NCBI GenBank assembly: GCA_039545295.1
Contig: BCIK01000033.1
Location: forward strand, 151,293-215,292
Direction of reading: 5' to 3'
DNA: 64,000 nt
Source of the DNA: Udeniomyces pyricola
Lineage: Eukaryota; Basidiomycota; Tremellomycetes; Cystofilobasidiales; Mrakiaceae
Shown: positions 35,701-47,877 of the stretch, piece by piece
Layout of the letters: the number at the start of each line of letters is the position of its first letter
How positions within the stretch are numbered: the first letter of the stretch is position 1
Position numbers and translations under genes: made by a program
The notes under the pieces: generated by a model
What the model was told of the DNA's origin: nothing
What the model saw: the letters and a program-made list of their open reading frames with translations, nothing else
Databases searched by the model: none

Positions 35701-37483
35701 TTGAGCAGTGAGATGACGGCGTCGGGGTTGGTGATTTGCTCGTGAATCATGACGACTTTGTACTGTTGACAAGCAAGTCAGTCGAGATAACAGATAAGCA
35801 AACGTATAGCCAACAAGGCAATTGATTGACGCCATCTCTGGAACGCACGAAATCTTGATAGAACCCAAAGTCCGGGTCGAGTTTGAGTGGGCCGGAGACG
35901 AGTTCCTTTTCAGATTGATCATAGCAAACTCGCGAAAAGAGAATGACGGTCACGACGTGATTTGTCTTGGTTTTTTTGTCGTGGCCAGGCTTGCGCTTTT
36001 TGTCACGCTTGTGGTCGTAAAGCCCCCATTTCTTGAATAGCTCAGGGAGGAAACCGTGCTGTCCGCAAGAACGCGTAGAGCCAAGCCGGATGCGAGTCAG
36101 CTTATCGGCACGCACGGCTGTGAACATATTGAACGAGACAGGAGAACCAGATGTACCATGGCCTTTTCGTAATATCTCTCTCCATCCTCGTCGAATTCGT
36201 ACGTCTCTCGGCAGACCTGAAGGAAGATGGTGTACTGATCAATCGAGTAGAGATCAGTTCTAGGTCGGTTTCGATCTACGTGTGATCTGTGCCCAAAGCG
36301 CTTACTTTGGCAGAGGCCGAGCGAAAGATGGTCTTTGTACGGGCAGTAAAGTATGCTGATGCGACCTGAAGACGTAGTGGGAACAAAATCCACGAGGAGA
36401 GGCCATGAGCAAGAGGCATGACGAGGTGCTGACGACAAATAGATGGGTCTGATCTGAATCAGCAGAGTTGACCCTTACCCGTTTCTTTTTTCTGTAGATG
36501 GACTTGACCTCGGCAACGATGGAGTCGCAAAACTTGATTTCTTGCCCTTGATAGATGCATTTACTGTAAAATATGTAGGACGATCAGGACGATGAGTCGA
36601 ATACCTGACGGTTCGACCAAGAGGGCTACGACGTACCCTTCCCAATCGACTCCAAGTCGCCACATGTCACTTCGGCCAACATATTGGTCCTTGAAGTATA
36701 GTTCCACAAAATCTGCCGTCACATCGTCGGCATCGACCTACCACGTCGAAGGCGCGTGAGTCAGGGGAAAAAGAGTATCATAGCACGGGACTCTTGAAGC
36801 TACGCACGATTTCGAGGAGGACAGGTTTATCGCGTTGAAAGCCAAAGAGAGAATCGACATCCTCTGGGATAGATACCTAGGCATGGTGACATCAGAACAA
36901 AAATAAAAAAAGAACAAAGAAAAAGCATCAGATCAACACGATCCATCCAAGCTCTCATCGTCCCGGAACGAGCCTGCGGACGACTGACCTGAAGAGAGCT
37001 TCCGATGAGGCCACCTTTCGTCTTGAGGTCCTCGAGATTCTCAGGCCGATAGCGAAAGAGGACACCCTCGAGCATTCTTTTCTTGGGTTCTCTGATGGTG
37101 CCATCTTCGTCAATGTGGGGATCGAGTACGGCGTTGGGCTGGGACATGCGGATAATGTCGTTCTTGCGAGCGAACGGATACGCGGTCGGGTTCAAAATGA
37201 CTGCGTCCTTGAAGTGATCTTTCCAGGGACGAGTGTTGTTATGGGGTTGATATCTAGCATTGACCTGCACAAGAGGATAAGGATGGCGAGATTAGAATGA
37301 ACCGCACGCGGCTTGGGTATCGAAAGATTGAGGGAAGAGGACGCGTCGACGAACTGTGGCCGGGTGTGAGTGCTCGGGTGAAGATTGGCTGAGACCCATG
37401 ACAGGGCCATTTATGGAAGAAACCGTGCCAGAGCGGGTCCTGTTACCGCCAGATTTGTAGCCAGAGGACAAGACAGAGCTCAT
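29718..37483 (-). CDS. IML1: IML1/DEPDC5 homologue, GATOR1 (SEACIT) subunit
   Basis: Large vacuole-associated protein that, with Npr2 and Npr3, inhibits TORC1 when amino acids are scarce. The gene covers 7.8 kb in many exons. Those I fixed at the 5' end are 37483-37355, 37264-36989, 36876-36808, 36737-36637, 36563-36479, 36365-36306, 36234-36157 and 36058-35849, all in phase. Diagnostic segments are [20 protein letters not shown] and [19 protein letters not shown] near the N-terminus, then [19 protein letters not shown], then [24 protein letters not shown] domain lies around 31330-31080 ([24 protein letters not shown]), and the C-terminus has [20 protein letters not shown] and YGLRIVEAP. The stop follows [13 protein letters not shown]. 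An exon around 33430-34440 encodes a long Ser/Pro/Thr-rich insertion. Middle and 3' exon borders were not all resolved. Confidence 0.93.
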
Positions 37484-39355
37484 GACTGATTGCTAATCGA
37501 GGGAGATGGCGTAGATGATTTAGGGAGGACGAGAAGGACTACTCCGGATTCAACCGGCGGGCGGATGCCGAAGTGAGTTTGGTGGGTGTGGCTCTCAGTG
37601 AACTTGAAGAGAGGTGTGGGCGATGGATTAAGCCAGGAGATTTCGACTAGATGCGATGATGATGTCGGTCTGTGGTGTCGTCTGTTGGAAGAGCGAGACC
37701 AAGTAAGATGAAGAAGGTGAATGAGATGGGTTGTACTGTAGGTCGTGGTCAACGTTGCTTCATGTTGCCGGCGTTGGCGCAGGTACTGGGTGAGCTGCCT
37801 GCAACGGATGTTATGTACGTGTATTCCTGCAAGTGGTGAGCTGGACAAGCGGATTACACGTGAACCAGTACCCAGTTAGCTAGTTAGGGCCATCATATAT
37901 ACATCGTATGTATATATCTCATGTCGTATGTATACATGTTCAACAATATATACTACTTGAAACGAATCTGCGCGGATCGTTTTCTGCCTGGCGCACGTCC
38001 GTTTACGACATAAATATGTATATACATCAGCCTCAATCATCGAAACAAATTGCCCAGGCAAGGTTTTTGTCACACCTCTCGCTCATCCGACTTGGATACC
38101 GGACCCGGGGCCCAAAGGCCGGCCAAAAATCGCCACGTCATTTTATCTGTGTAAAGACAGCCTTCAATGTACGCCGCCCCTCCTCCGATATATGCCCTGA
38201 TCAACATAGCCTCCTCAATTCCGCTTCTCTGCTCCTTTGGGATCCGTCGACACGCCAAAGAAACTCTACTTGATCCAAGAGGAAAGGTGAGAATCTTGAG
38301 TAATTTTTGAGCCGAGAAAATTCCGTCTCTCTCAATAGGTCCAGTGAAGCTGATGTTGCCTCCCGGCTCGGATCATCTGCTTGCCCTCTGAGTTCCGTCG
38401 GAATCCTTAGGTCGCGCGCTGTCTCCTCCTACAGGTTTCAACATATGACATGTTACGAGTCGTTGAGCTGAGTGTTGAGTTGACAAGACAGGCCTGGTCT
38501 GTTCTTCGCTCGGGAAGTGTGCTTGTAGGTACGGTCGGTGTTGGTGTAAGTGTGGGCGCACGTGATCGTAGCTACCTTTAGGGCGAAGCAGACAATCCCG
38601 TCGAAAGCCGGGAAGAGGCCTTGTAGGTTGTAGACCGATAGCACGTGTGACTGGAGTGAGGTCTTGTAAAGACCAAGATTTGGCAGCGTCGATTTAAGAT
38701 CTAAATGAGTGGCTGATGCGGGGCATTGAGGTGAGCAGTTGAACACAGACGTGGACGGGATATTGAGCCGCTTTGAGGACATATCCTTGACAATCTCGCC
38801 ATGGCAAGGCGAGGGAGAGAAAGACAAGAACCCGAGAATGTCGATGGAGTGATTTTGAGTGACTGAGAGCGATTGAGCGTCAGCGCGTCAGTATCCATCC
38901 AGAGATCCACCATGGACCAGGGCTAACGCGCTAATCCTATGACGCGGGTCGTCGCGCAAACGACTTGCAGTATAGAACGAATAGTAGGCCGGAGGTATCA
39001 TGGATGAAATGGAATGATGATTTGAATGGAGAGTACCCAGAGGACGCGTATATATACCGACATGAGACAATGTTCGTATGGGAGGGGATGGATGATGGAT
39101 CGAGGGTGGATAGATATAGTAAATATACGATGAGTCCATCGAAATAAGTTGATGGCGAGAAACGCCGTCGATGACGGCACGTCGATATATGTCGATGATG
39201 CCTGATGAAGATGATGAAGATGAAGATCGATGATGATGAGCAGCGTCGACGCGCACGCCCAAGGCGACTCTGGCGACTGGAGGGCTAGGCCTGACTTGCT
39301 GTGGTAAGAGCGCCGCCAGCGACGGATCAATTAGGCGCGGCTGCCGTCGACGATC

Positions 39356-39390
<35 letters not shown>

Positions 39391-39754
39391 GATGGAGAGT
39401 TGGTTGGGGAAGGGTGGAATGGGAATGGAGCGAGCAAGGTGTGGAATATTTGGGAGGTGATAAGAAGTTGGTGCAAGAAAGATAAAATTAAATGGAAGAA
39501 TAAATATATATATATATAAAAACAATGATGCATGATCACTGGTTGATCAACGTACTGGGCGACGTCATAGCTCATAATACGCTCGCTGTCATAGTCAGTG
39601 CAGTGATGAATTGAGGGATCGCTCTTTTAGGCCATCTCTCGTTTCATTTTCACTTCTTCCTTCCTTCCTTCCAACCAACACATTCATCAACCCATCCCCA
39701 CAGACCCTCATCCTCATCCTCAACCACTCCAGCCTACTCCAACTACCTCTTATC
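37484..39754. other. Gene-poor region between IML1 start and TSPO start
   Basis: 2.3 kb between divergent genes. The first 350 bases are probably the IML1 promoter and 5' UTR. The remaining open frames have no recognisable domain, no splice structure and skewed composition. A GAT trinucleotide repeat lies at 39356-39390 and CT-rich DNA precedes the TSPO start. I see no supported gene. Confidence 0.5.
39356..39390. repeat. (GAT)n microsatellite
   Basis: About 11.7 uninterrupted GAT units in intergenic DNA, with shorter GAT/GAAGAT runs at about 39200-39240. Confidence 0.9.
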
Positions 39755-40968
39755 ATGCCTACCGTTCCTGTCAGTTCAACCTCCTCCCATTTCTTTCCTC
39801 CAACTCAACCCTCCCCGCCCATCCGCCGACCCCGCCCCGAGATCCGCCGCGTAGAGAGAGGCAAGGCATGCTGAGATGGCGACTTTGCTCCCTTCTCTTT
39901 TCTTTCCCCTTCCCCCCTCCCCCCCCCCTCACTTGCTCCCCCTCGTCCATTCCCTCGCTTCTCCCCTCCCCTTCCCCTCGACACCTTTCACAGACTCTCA
40001 TCTGGGATTCTCCCAGGAACCCTTACCTCGCCGTCGGTATCCCCCTCGTCCTCGGCACCGCTTCCGGCGCTCTCGTTCACGGCACCGCTCGAGGTAGGTT
40101 TCTTGTTCGCTGCTGCTGCTGCTGCTGCTGCTTCTGCTCTCTCACCGCCTAGACTCATCATCTCATCTGTCCTTTGTCCCTTGTCGCTTTGCCCCCATGG
40201 CTCATCAGGTGACTTCTGGTACGGCTCCCTCCGTGCCCCTCGCCACAACGCTCCCAAGGAGGCCCACTCCGTCATCTGGCCTATTGTGCGTTTTCTTACC
40301 CATTTTCAGTCAGGTCCAGCTTGCTACCGATCCTCGATGTGGTGATCCTGACCCTTGTTACACTTCACCTTTCCATCCATTGCACATCTACAGCTCTACG
40401 CTGTCTCTGGTTTCGGATCGTACCTCATTGCCCAGAACCTCGAGGCTCCTCCCCTTACCGGCTCCATCGGCGGATCCATTAACCGTTCGTCTCGTTTCTC
40501 CGCCGGCGCGCGCCTGATGTCGTCATGGGCTGTGTCCGTTTTCGGACGTTACAGCTGACATGTCGCCACGTTCCTTGTTCCTCCTCCAGCCGCTGCCCGA
40601 CAGACTGCCATCGATGCCCTTAACCTCTACTGGATCTCGCTCGGACTTAACCTTGTTGGTAGCGTTCTTTCTGTCGTCATGATGGCTCCAGGCCCATGTT
40701 TTCAAACGCCAACCACTCACCTCTCTCCTCCATCTTGTTTGTCAATTTCCACCAGGCCTGGTCGCCCCTCTTCTTCGGCCTCAAGCAGCCCGCCCTTGCG
40801 CTTGCCAACAACGTCGGTCTCACTGGTGTCCTCGCCTTGTTGACCGCCAAGGCGCACACTCTCCCTTCGGTTCACTCGGTTCCTCTTTCCCTCTTCTTCG
40901 CGCCTTACCTCGCGATGACGTCGTACGCGACGTACCTCAACGCTTCGTTCCTCAAGAACAGCTTGTAA
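39755..40968 (+). CDS. TSPO: TspO/MBR family translocator protein
   Basis: Six exons join in phase: 39755-39769, 39994-40093, 40209-40285, 40394-40484, 40590-40654, 40756-40968 (561 nt, 186 aa). The protein has the five-helix TspO/MBR layout: helix 1 NPYLAVGIPLVLGTASGALV, loop FWYGSLRAPRH, helix 2 SVIWPILYAVSGFGSYLIA, helix 3 ALNLYWISLGLNLAWSPLFF, then helices 4 and 5. WYGSLRAP and the N-x-x-WSPLFF segment are the family signature. TSPO binds porphyrins and sterols and usually sits in the mitochondrial outer membrane or ER; this location is inferred from the family. The first coding exon is only 15 nt (MPTVP). Intron 1 has C-rich runs; introns 4 and 5 use GTTCGT and GTTGGT donors. Confidence 0.95.
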
Positions 40969-41531
40969 AGCGGCGTGGAGAATGTAACTGTCTTGTTTAT
41001 GTGTTTTCGGTAACTCGTATTCGGTCACTGTATTGCCATGATTTTGTTATTGCAACAAAGTTGATGATGGAAAAGACGGGGCATGTCGGTGTAGTCTCTG
41101 CCATGGGCAGAATCTGGAAGTGAACGAACAATGAGTTGCGGGGGGACTTTGTCTCGCTTATGATCGATGTTGAGGTCCAGGATCACTATGTACGAGAGAA
41201 GCGAATTTGGTCGTGCATGATGTGGTAGAAAATGTGTCATGATGCATAGCTACGATCAGTGTAGACTGTCATGTGATGTATATATATATATATATATGTG
41301 ATGAGTATTGTTATATAACCTATAGGCTGATGAATGAGATTAAATCAAGCGGCACTGCACTTGGGCTAGGGATTCTATAATCCATTCAAGCTGCTGCTGT
41401 GCAAGTTAATCATCCCCCTTTGGCCTTGCTCAATCCTCCCCAACGCCCCTCGTCTTCGCCTTTCCTCTCTCCACCTGCTTCGTCGTCTCCTTCTTCTTCT
41501 TCTTCTTCTTTCTCTTTCAATAAACAAAAAC
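40969..41531 (+). promoter_or_regulatory. Upstream region of phosphoglycerate mutase
   Basis: Contains a TA microsatellite (about 41279-41297) and, at 41461-41519, an almost pure pyrimidine stretch of CTT repeats ending 12 bases before the start codon. CT boxes of this kind are common just upstream of highly expressed glycolytic genes in fungi. Confidence 0.6.
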
Positions 41532-44500
41532 ATGGTCCAAGTCAACCGTCCGTCTTCACTTTGCCATCGACCCCATGCCTCTCTCTAGCCCTGCCCACTC
41601 ACACCACTCTACTCACACCCTTCTGCTTCCCCCGGCACATCAACCTATCGCTTCACAGACAAGGTCTGCCTCATGTACGCCTCTTTTCTCCCCTCATCGG
41701 CCTTGTCTCGCCCCAAGTCGTCAACCCTCCTCACGCTCATCACCCTTTGCTGCCTTTTCCTCTCACCATCCTTCGCTCCTCCAGCGTCCACGACGGATGG
41801 GGTATTGCTCCCGTCAAGGGCGTCAAGGGAAACGCCATCGAGAACGCCGATACCACCCACATGGACACCATCGCTCAGACCCACAACCACACCCCTCTCC
41901 AAGCCCACGGTCTCGCCGTCGGTTTGAGCGATGGCCTCATGGGCAACTCCGAGGTCGGGTGAGGCTCTATCCTGTTTCATTCTCTCCATCCATCCCGTCC
42001 GATGGCGATGACGATTACCCCCCTTAGTCGAAGGGCCCCCGAAGAATCACCAAGGCGAGGATGAGAGTGCAACGGGACGAGTGAGAAGCGAGTCGGTTCG
42101 ACGAGGGCTTGGTTAGCAACTCCTTTGTTTTCTGGCTTGGACTAACATCTTGTCGCTTTGGTGTCATGACCATCGTTGACGATCCCATAGTCACCTCAAC
42201 TGTGGTGCCGGCCGAATCGTCTGGCAGGACATTGTCAGGATTGACCAATGTAGGTCGTTCCTTCACCATCAGCCATATCCGTCTCGGCCGAGCCTTTCGC
42301 TCGCTCAGACCTTCCTTATCTACCTCGGCTCATCTCCATCTTTTTCCCCCATCCCGTTTCTCCCCCGCCTCTCAGCTATCAAGACTGGAGAGTTCTACAA
42401 GACCGAGAACATTGTCAAGTCGTTCACCCACGCCAAGGAGACTTCCGGTCGACTCCACCTTCTCGGTCTCGTTCGTCCTCTTGGTTTCCTTCCAACGCGC
42501 ACACGCGTCCTGCCCTCTCCTCTCGCCTTCTCGACGCGCCGGCCGATGTTGACTCAACCTCCGTGGCTCTTTTGGTCTTCTCTTCCCCTCTCTGCTCCAA
42601 CCTGATTGTCATTTCATCTCTAGGTCTCGGACGGAGGTGTTCACTCTCACATTCACCACCTCAAGGCCCTCCTCCGAACGGCCAAGCAGATTGGCATCCC
42701 CAAGGTCTTTGTCCACTTCTTCGGAGACGGTCGAGACACCGCTCCCCGTTCGGCTGCTGGATACATGAAGGATCTCCAGGAGTACATGCAGGAGATTGGC
42801 GTCGGACAGGTTGCCACCGTCTGTGGTCGATACTACGCCATGGACCGAGACAAGCGATGGGACCGGGTTAAGATTGCCGTCGACGGACTTGTCGGAGGCG
42901 TCGGAGAAACCAGCGAGGATGCTGTCAAGACCATCGAGGAGAAGTACCAGGCCGATGAGACCGACGAGTTCCTCAAGCCTATCATCCTTGGTGGAGAGGA
43001 GACCAGGATCAAGGGTACGTTCTCAATCTTGGCTTGGCGCTAGCTAGGCAAGCCTTCGTGATGTAGAACAGGGCCAAAACTGACATGGTCATCGTGTGTC
43101 TTGCCTGGACTTGACACCCTTTCAGACGACGACACCCTCTTCTTCTTCAACTACCGATCTGACCGAGTCCGAGAGATCGTCACCGTCTTTGGCATGCCCG
43201 ACAAGCCCATGGAGGTCACTGTTCCCAAGAACCTGGTCCGTTAAATCTCCTTGCGTGTTGATTGCAAAATTGGGCTCTCGTGACGTCTTTGGGTCGGTCC
43301 TGATTCGTCTGTTGCCCATGTGTTTGTTGTCCTTAGAACATCACCACCATGTCGCGATACAACGCCGAGTTCCCTTTCAACATTGCTTTCCCCCCCACCT
43401 CGATGGACAACGTCCTCGCCGAGTGGCTCGCCAAGAAGGGAGCCAAGCAGTGCCACATCGCTGGTGAGTTCATCGCCCTCAAATCGCTCGCTCCCTCACA
43501 GGTCCAGATGTGCGAAGCACCTCGCTGATCAGCCGGCATGGGTGGCATCCATCCCTCCTTGCATCTGCAGAAACCGAGAAATACGCGTAGGTTTTTCCTG
43601 TCACTCTTGGCCGGTCAATCCCTCTCGATGCTGCATGCTGACCCAAATGTTGCTATCGTGCCTCACAGTCACATCACCTTCTTCTTCAAGTGAGTCATTG
43701 ATGACGACCACTCCCTGTTTGCATCACGTGGCGCGTCTTTACTGAACACCACTCTCACTTTCACTTTCCCTCTTGAAACTTGTCTCTGTCACTCTCAGCG
43801 GTGGTGTCGAGAAGCAGTTCGAGAACGAGGTCCGACACATGATCCCTTCGCCCAAGGTCCCGACCTACGATAAGCAGCCCGAGATGAGCGTCCAGGCTGT
43901 TGCCGACAAGGTCGCCGAGGTCGTCAAGACCGACGAGTTCGAGTTCATCATGTGCAACTTTGCTCGTGAGTTCTGGTAATTCTCAGGTGTCTTTGTGTGT
44001 TCCCATTCGTTCCGTGACTGATGTGAGAGTGTTCCTCATTCTCTTGCTGGCAGCCCCCGACATGGTACGTCTCGCAACGCAAATGATCTGTTGACGGGGT
44101 CCTCACCTTGTTATTTACCCAAACTGACTTGTTCTCTTACTGTGCACTTGTCTCGGTTCTAGGTTGGTCACACTGGTGTCTACGATGCCGCCGTCCAGGC
44201 CATCACTGCCACCGACAAGGCCGTCAAGACCGTCTACGATGCTTGCGAGGAGGCTGGCTACGTCCTCCTTGTCACCTCGGATCACGGAAATGGTGAGGCC
44301 CTCTTGCTGCTTACGCTTCCATCTATCGATGATGTCGCCTCTTTCTTTTCTTCTTCTTCTTTTTCTTTCTTTCTGTTCTTCTGCCTTTCTTACTGACTTG
44401 TCTATTCGCTCTCACTCCATGCGATGTCGCCCTTTGATCGTAGCTGAGCAAATGCTCAACCCCGAGACTGGCAACCCTCACACTGCCCACACCACCAACC

Positions 44501-44809
44501 CTGTTCCTTTCATCATGACTGGCAAGCAGACCAAGGGCCTCGGCTTCATCAAGGAGGACGGCGAGGCTTGCTTGGCCGACGTCGCCCCTACGGTTCTCGA
44601 CATTCTCGTACGTCTTTCCCAATCCCNCCCCCCCCCCCTTCCCTTTTCCCTTTTTTCTTCTTCTGTATGATGGCTTTGATCGCTCGAGGTCTTTGCTAGC
44701 AGATGCACTGACATGTAACAAACTACATCTTTTGTGCGTCATCTCCGTCTTGCAGGGATTCGACCAGCCCAAGGAGATGACTGGCAAGTCGTTGCTCCAG
44801 AAGGCTTAA
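41532..44809 (+). CDS. 2,3-bisphosphoglycerate-independent phosphoglycerate mutase
   Basis: Glycolytic and gluconeogenic enzyme interconverting 3- and 2-phosphoglycerate in the cytosol, Mn-dependent, alkaline-phosphatase fold. Fifteen exons join in phase: 41532-41547, 41659-41674, 41785-41958, 42191-42249, 42376-42470, 42624-43014, 43126-43235, 43337-43463, 43571-43586, 43669-43689, 43799-43965, 44054-44064, 44163-44292, 44444-44607, 44756-44809 (1551 nt, 516 aa, the usual family length). Metal ligand Asp14 is in IVHDGWG, the phosphorylated Ser66 in [36 protein letters not shown] and TSDHGNAEQM complete the active site. Exons of 11, 16, 16, 16 and 21 nt occur. The last intron carries a poly-C tract with an N. 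It is unrelated to the cofactor-dependent enzyme of budding yeast. Confidence 0.98.
44624..44638 (+). repeat. Poly-C tract with one N in the last phosphoglycerate mutase intron
   Basis: CCC-N-C11 on the sense strand, 16 bases downstream of the donor. Confidence 0.85.
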
Positions 44810-45380
44810 ACAGATCGAGGGTTGAAGGCATCGTTGGGTTTCGAGATCATAGATGTGTTTGTGTTTGTTGCGTTGGATTGTGTGCCGCAAGGTTGCAGCT
44901 TGCAGCAGGACGAGACCGGCAAAGAAAGTCGATTGCAAGTAAACGGAGTTGACAGCATGATCATCGTTGCTTCGCAGAACGGTTCATTTTGAACTCGGAT
45001 CTAAAGGCTTGATGGTGATTGTTCGTTGCGTCGAGTTTGTTGGAACCGTCTGTTTGCGTCTATACATAATGAGAAGCTATTGTTGTCATCATATCGCTCA
45101 GGCCCCGCGAGCTGTCCTTCCATCACAGCTGTCCCAAGCACGTACCCAAAGCTCGAGACTCGGCCCGAAAGGCTCGTTAATGATGAGTGAGATCATCGCG
45201 GAATTCCAATTGTTGATCGTAATTGTTTGTATGAGTAACATCGACACCTTCATTCAACTATTTCCCTTTTCCCCTTCGCTCATCCCCGTATTCCCTCAGG
45301 CGACAGCCATCTTCCATGAACCCCACCCTATTCCACAAATCTTGACTTTGGTCTTTGTTTCGCCGATAACACTCTCTCCG
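44810..45380. other. Intergenic region
   Basis: 571 bp, 3' flank of the mutase and promoter of the next gene. No feature recognised. Confidence 0.5.
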
Positions 45381-47877
45381 ATGCTCCTTCAGCGCGTTCG
45401 CCATCACCCCTTCCTAATCGCTATCGGCTTCTTGTTCCTACTCGCTCTTCTCAGCCTAAACTTCAAGTCTCGTATCTACCCGAGCTCAAGACCTCGTCGT
45501 CACCCCAATGGGTATTTCTTTCGCGATTGGAGCCGTTAGTGTCCTCTTAGATCTGATGTTAAGAACTAACGAATGTGCGTGACGAATCGACCTTCGGTCG
45601 CGTCGCTGCTGCTGCCGCTGATGGAATGGTTGTTGGATCTCCATCTTTCCTTTGGCCATCTTCTGCAGTCGGCTTGGGCTTCGTGAGTTCATGCTCTCAC
45701 CCAAGTCTTGGCCGTATCCACGCTTTCCTCCCGAAAGTTTCATGAGGCTGACGTTCTGCTGAACGGTTTGGCCAAGAACAACTATCGCTACAACTTAGAA
45801 GCCTCGCTGCTGCAAGCATCGATCCTAGGTCGGACTCTCGTGATTCCAAGCTTCGTTTACGCTCGCAAGTGCCAGGTCGAACTTGCTACGTGTGCTCGTG
45901 AGTCGTCATGTACAAGGAACTTGATTGATCATATGATATGGAGGGCTGATATCACCTTACAGTGTTCTTTGAACTCGTCGACCGGAGGCGTGAACTCCAT
46001 GACGATCAGTGGAACGATCAAGATGCGCCAGGCTTTCGCGTGCCCATAGAGGTTCATTGCATCAGCTCTTTTTGTGCTGTTGTTCTTCGTCTTCTCACGA
46101 GGATAGGAGAAGCCTAGCTAGAACTGATTTGCCTGGGGACGTTTCTCCCACATTTTTTCCATATGACAAGCACATGGTCAACCTTTCTCGCATCTCCGCC
46201 GAGTATAGCACACCCGTGATCACACTCCGCGAGTTCGCCAAGCTGCACTCGCTACCTTCATCCATCGAGCAAAGCGACGGCCAATCCATCCTTCGGCAAC
46301 ATGACACCTTCCCTTTGGACAAGGCCATTCGCCCATTGACTGTCAAGAGGATCGCCAACGAGGAGTACGATACCGTGCCTTTCCTCCCTACCGACCGACG
46401 GATTGTCAGGATCGATCAACTCGAAGGCTCGTACCGAAAGCTCGGGCTAGATAGAATACGGTCATGGAGCCCTAAGGAGCACGATATGAGACACGTGTTG
46501 AACGAGCTCAAGGCGGTTGATGGCCATGTCAGCCTGTCGGACGCCGAAGATGTTCTTGGACGTAAGATGGCAGAAGGCTTGGCGGAAGAATTGGATTCAA
46601 TCGGGTATGGTCTGGCCTACACGTTTCACTCGTTCGATGATCTTGACAGCGCCAAGTCACCGACCTGGGACGAAGAACAAGTCGTCGATCTGTTTGAGGC
46701 TCGAGGTACGTCGTTGGAGAGCCTGTTCGGTTGACATGTGCTCGTCAGGGGAATGAATCGTAGAGGCTCACGGTTGCACATATCTTGACTGAGTTTGTTC
46801 AGGCTGGTGGGATGACTATTCGAGCGTCGAAGAAGATATTTTGTATCTTCCAGGCGAGATTCATGACGGTAGACGACCGGTTCGTCCAGCTATACATTTG
46901 ACTCAAGTCGTCAAACTATCATGTAGCGGTATACTCACTGGTTATTGTTGCTCCATCCGTCATTGATTTCTCCTAGGGATTCATGCGGTTTTCCACTCCC
47001 GAAGCTCGAACTGCCTACTCGGACCTTCCTACCAAGTTCCTGCGACCTGAAGACTGGATCCTTTCCCTTGCGGATGAGCTAGCGAGCCAACTCGAACGGC
47101 GATGTCATGGACGAGGCTATCTTGCCGCTCATATACGAAGAGGAGATTGTGAGTCCAGCACAACGGTCCCCAAAGGCATCCAATCGGATCGCAAGTTAAA
47201 CGGAAGTTTTTTGTCTTTCGATGTTTCTAGTTGTCGGCCGGCTGGTCTGGAGTCCCGATGATTTCGCCACCCATCTCGCCCGAACTAAGGAGCAACTGGC
47301 TGAAGGACGAAGGCGGCTTTGGATTTTAGCCGAGAGGAACGGCTACCCCACAGCTCATGTATCACAGGACGATGATCCGTGAGTTTGCACATCCCAGGCT
47401 TGAAGTGACGAATCGATCCCAACGAAACGAACGTGCATATTGAATTAGCGATGCTGTTTTCACGTCAGCTTCTTTGTGGCAACCGATGAGACGGATCCCA
47501 TCCACCTCAATATGCTTCGAGCGAGTGGGGCGATCCTGGTCTCGGACCTGCTGACGCTTGAGCAACGGCGACAGTACTCGGCTTACCCTTTGCTTCTTCA
47601 GGACATTTCTTCGGAGCTCGATCAGGCTGTCATGGCTAGGAGCTCCTTCTTTGTCGGAACGCTTCGCTCCTCTGTTCCGGTAAGTAGACGTAACCAGCTT
47701 TAGAGGAATGCCGTATCAAGGATGATGGGACGAGCATGATGGCTGATGTTTGGATTGGATTGGATTGGTACGTTGTGGTTTGGTGATGGATGGTTGGTGT
47801 AGGGATGGGTACTCAATCAACGAGCAGGGCTAGGTTATACCCGAGAGGAGTCTTTGTTGTACAAGATTAGTTATTGA
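45381..47877 (+). CDS. GDP-fucose O-fucosyltransferase-like type II membrane protein
   Basis: Ten exons join in phase: 45381-45534, 45669-45682, 45738-45897, 45963-46051, 46171-46705, 46803-46879, 46977-47148, 47231-47378, 47469-47679, 47803-47877 (1635 nt, 544 aa). A short basic head and a signal anchor (LIAIGFLFLLALLSLNF, ~12-28) indicate a Golgi/ER lumenal enzyme. The fold is suggested by the donor-site pattern of the O-fucosyltransferase superfamily: ASILGRTLVIPS near the N-terminus, HIRRGDF (~395-401) where the Arg contacts GDP-fucose, FFVATDE, and the C-terminal SSFFVGTLRSSVP. The acceptor is unknown. Exon 2 (14 nt) and the AAG-ending acceptors of introns 2 and 4 are the weaker parts of the model. 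A GT71 gene follows 0.6 kb downstream on the same strand. Confidence 0.75.

Noticed and set aside
38453..38827. 124-codon open frame on the - strand between IML1 and TSPO
   Set aside because: No recognisable domain, no codon or splice signal, and no homologous pattern; treated as noncoding.
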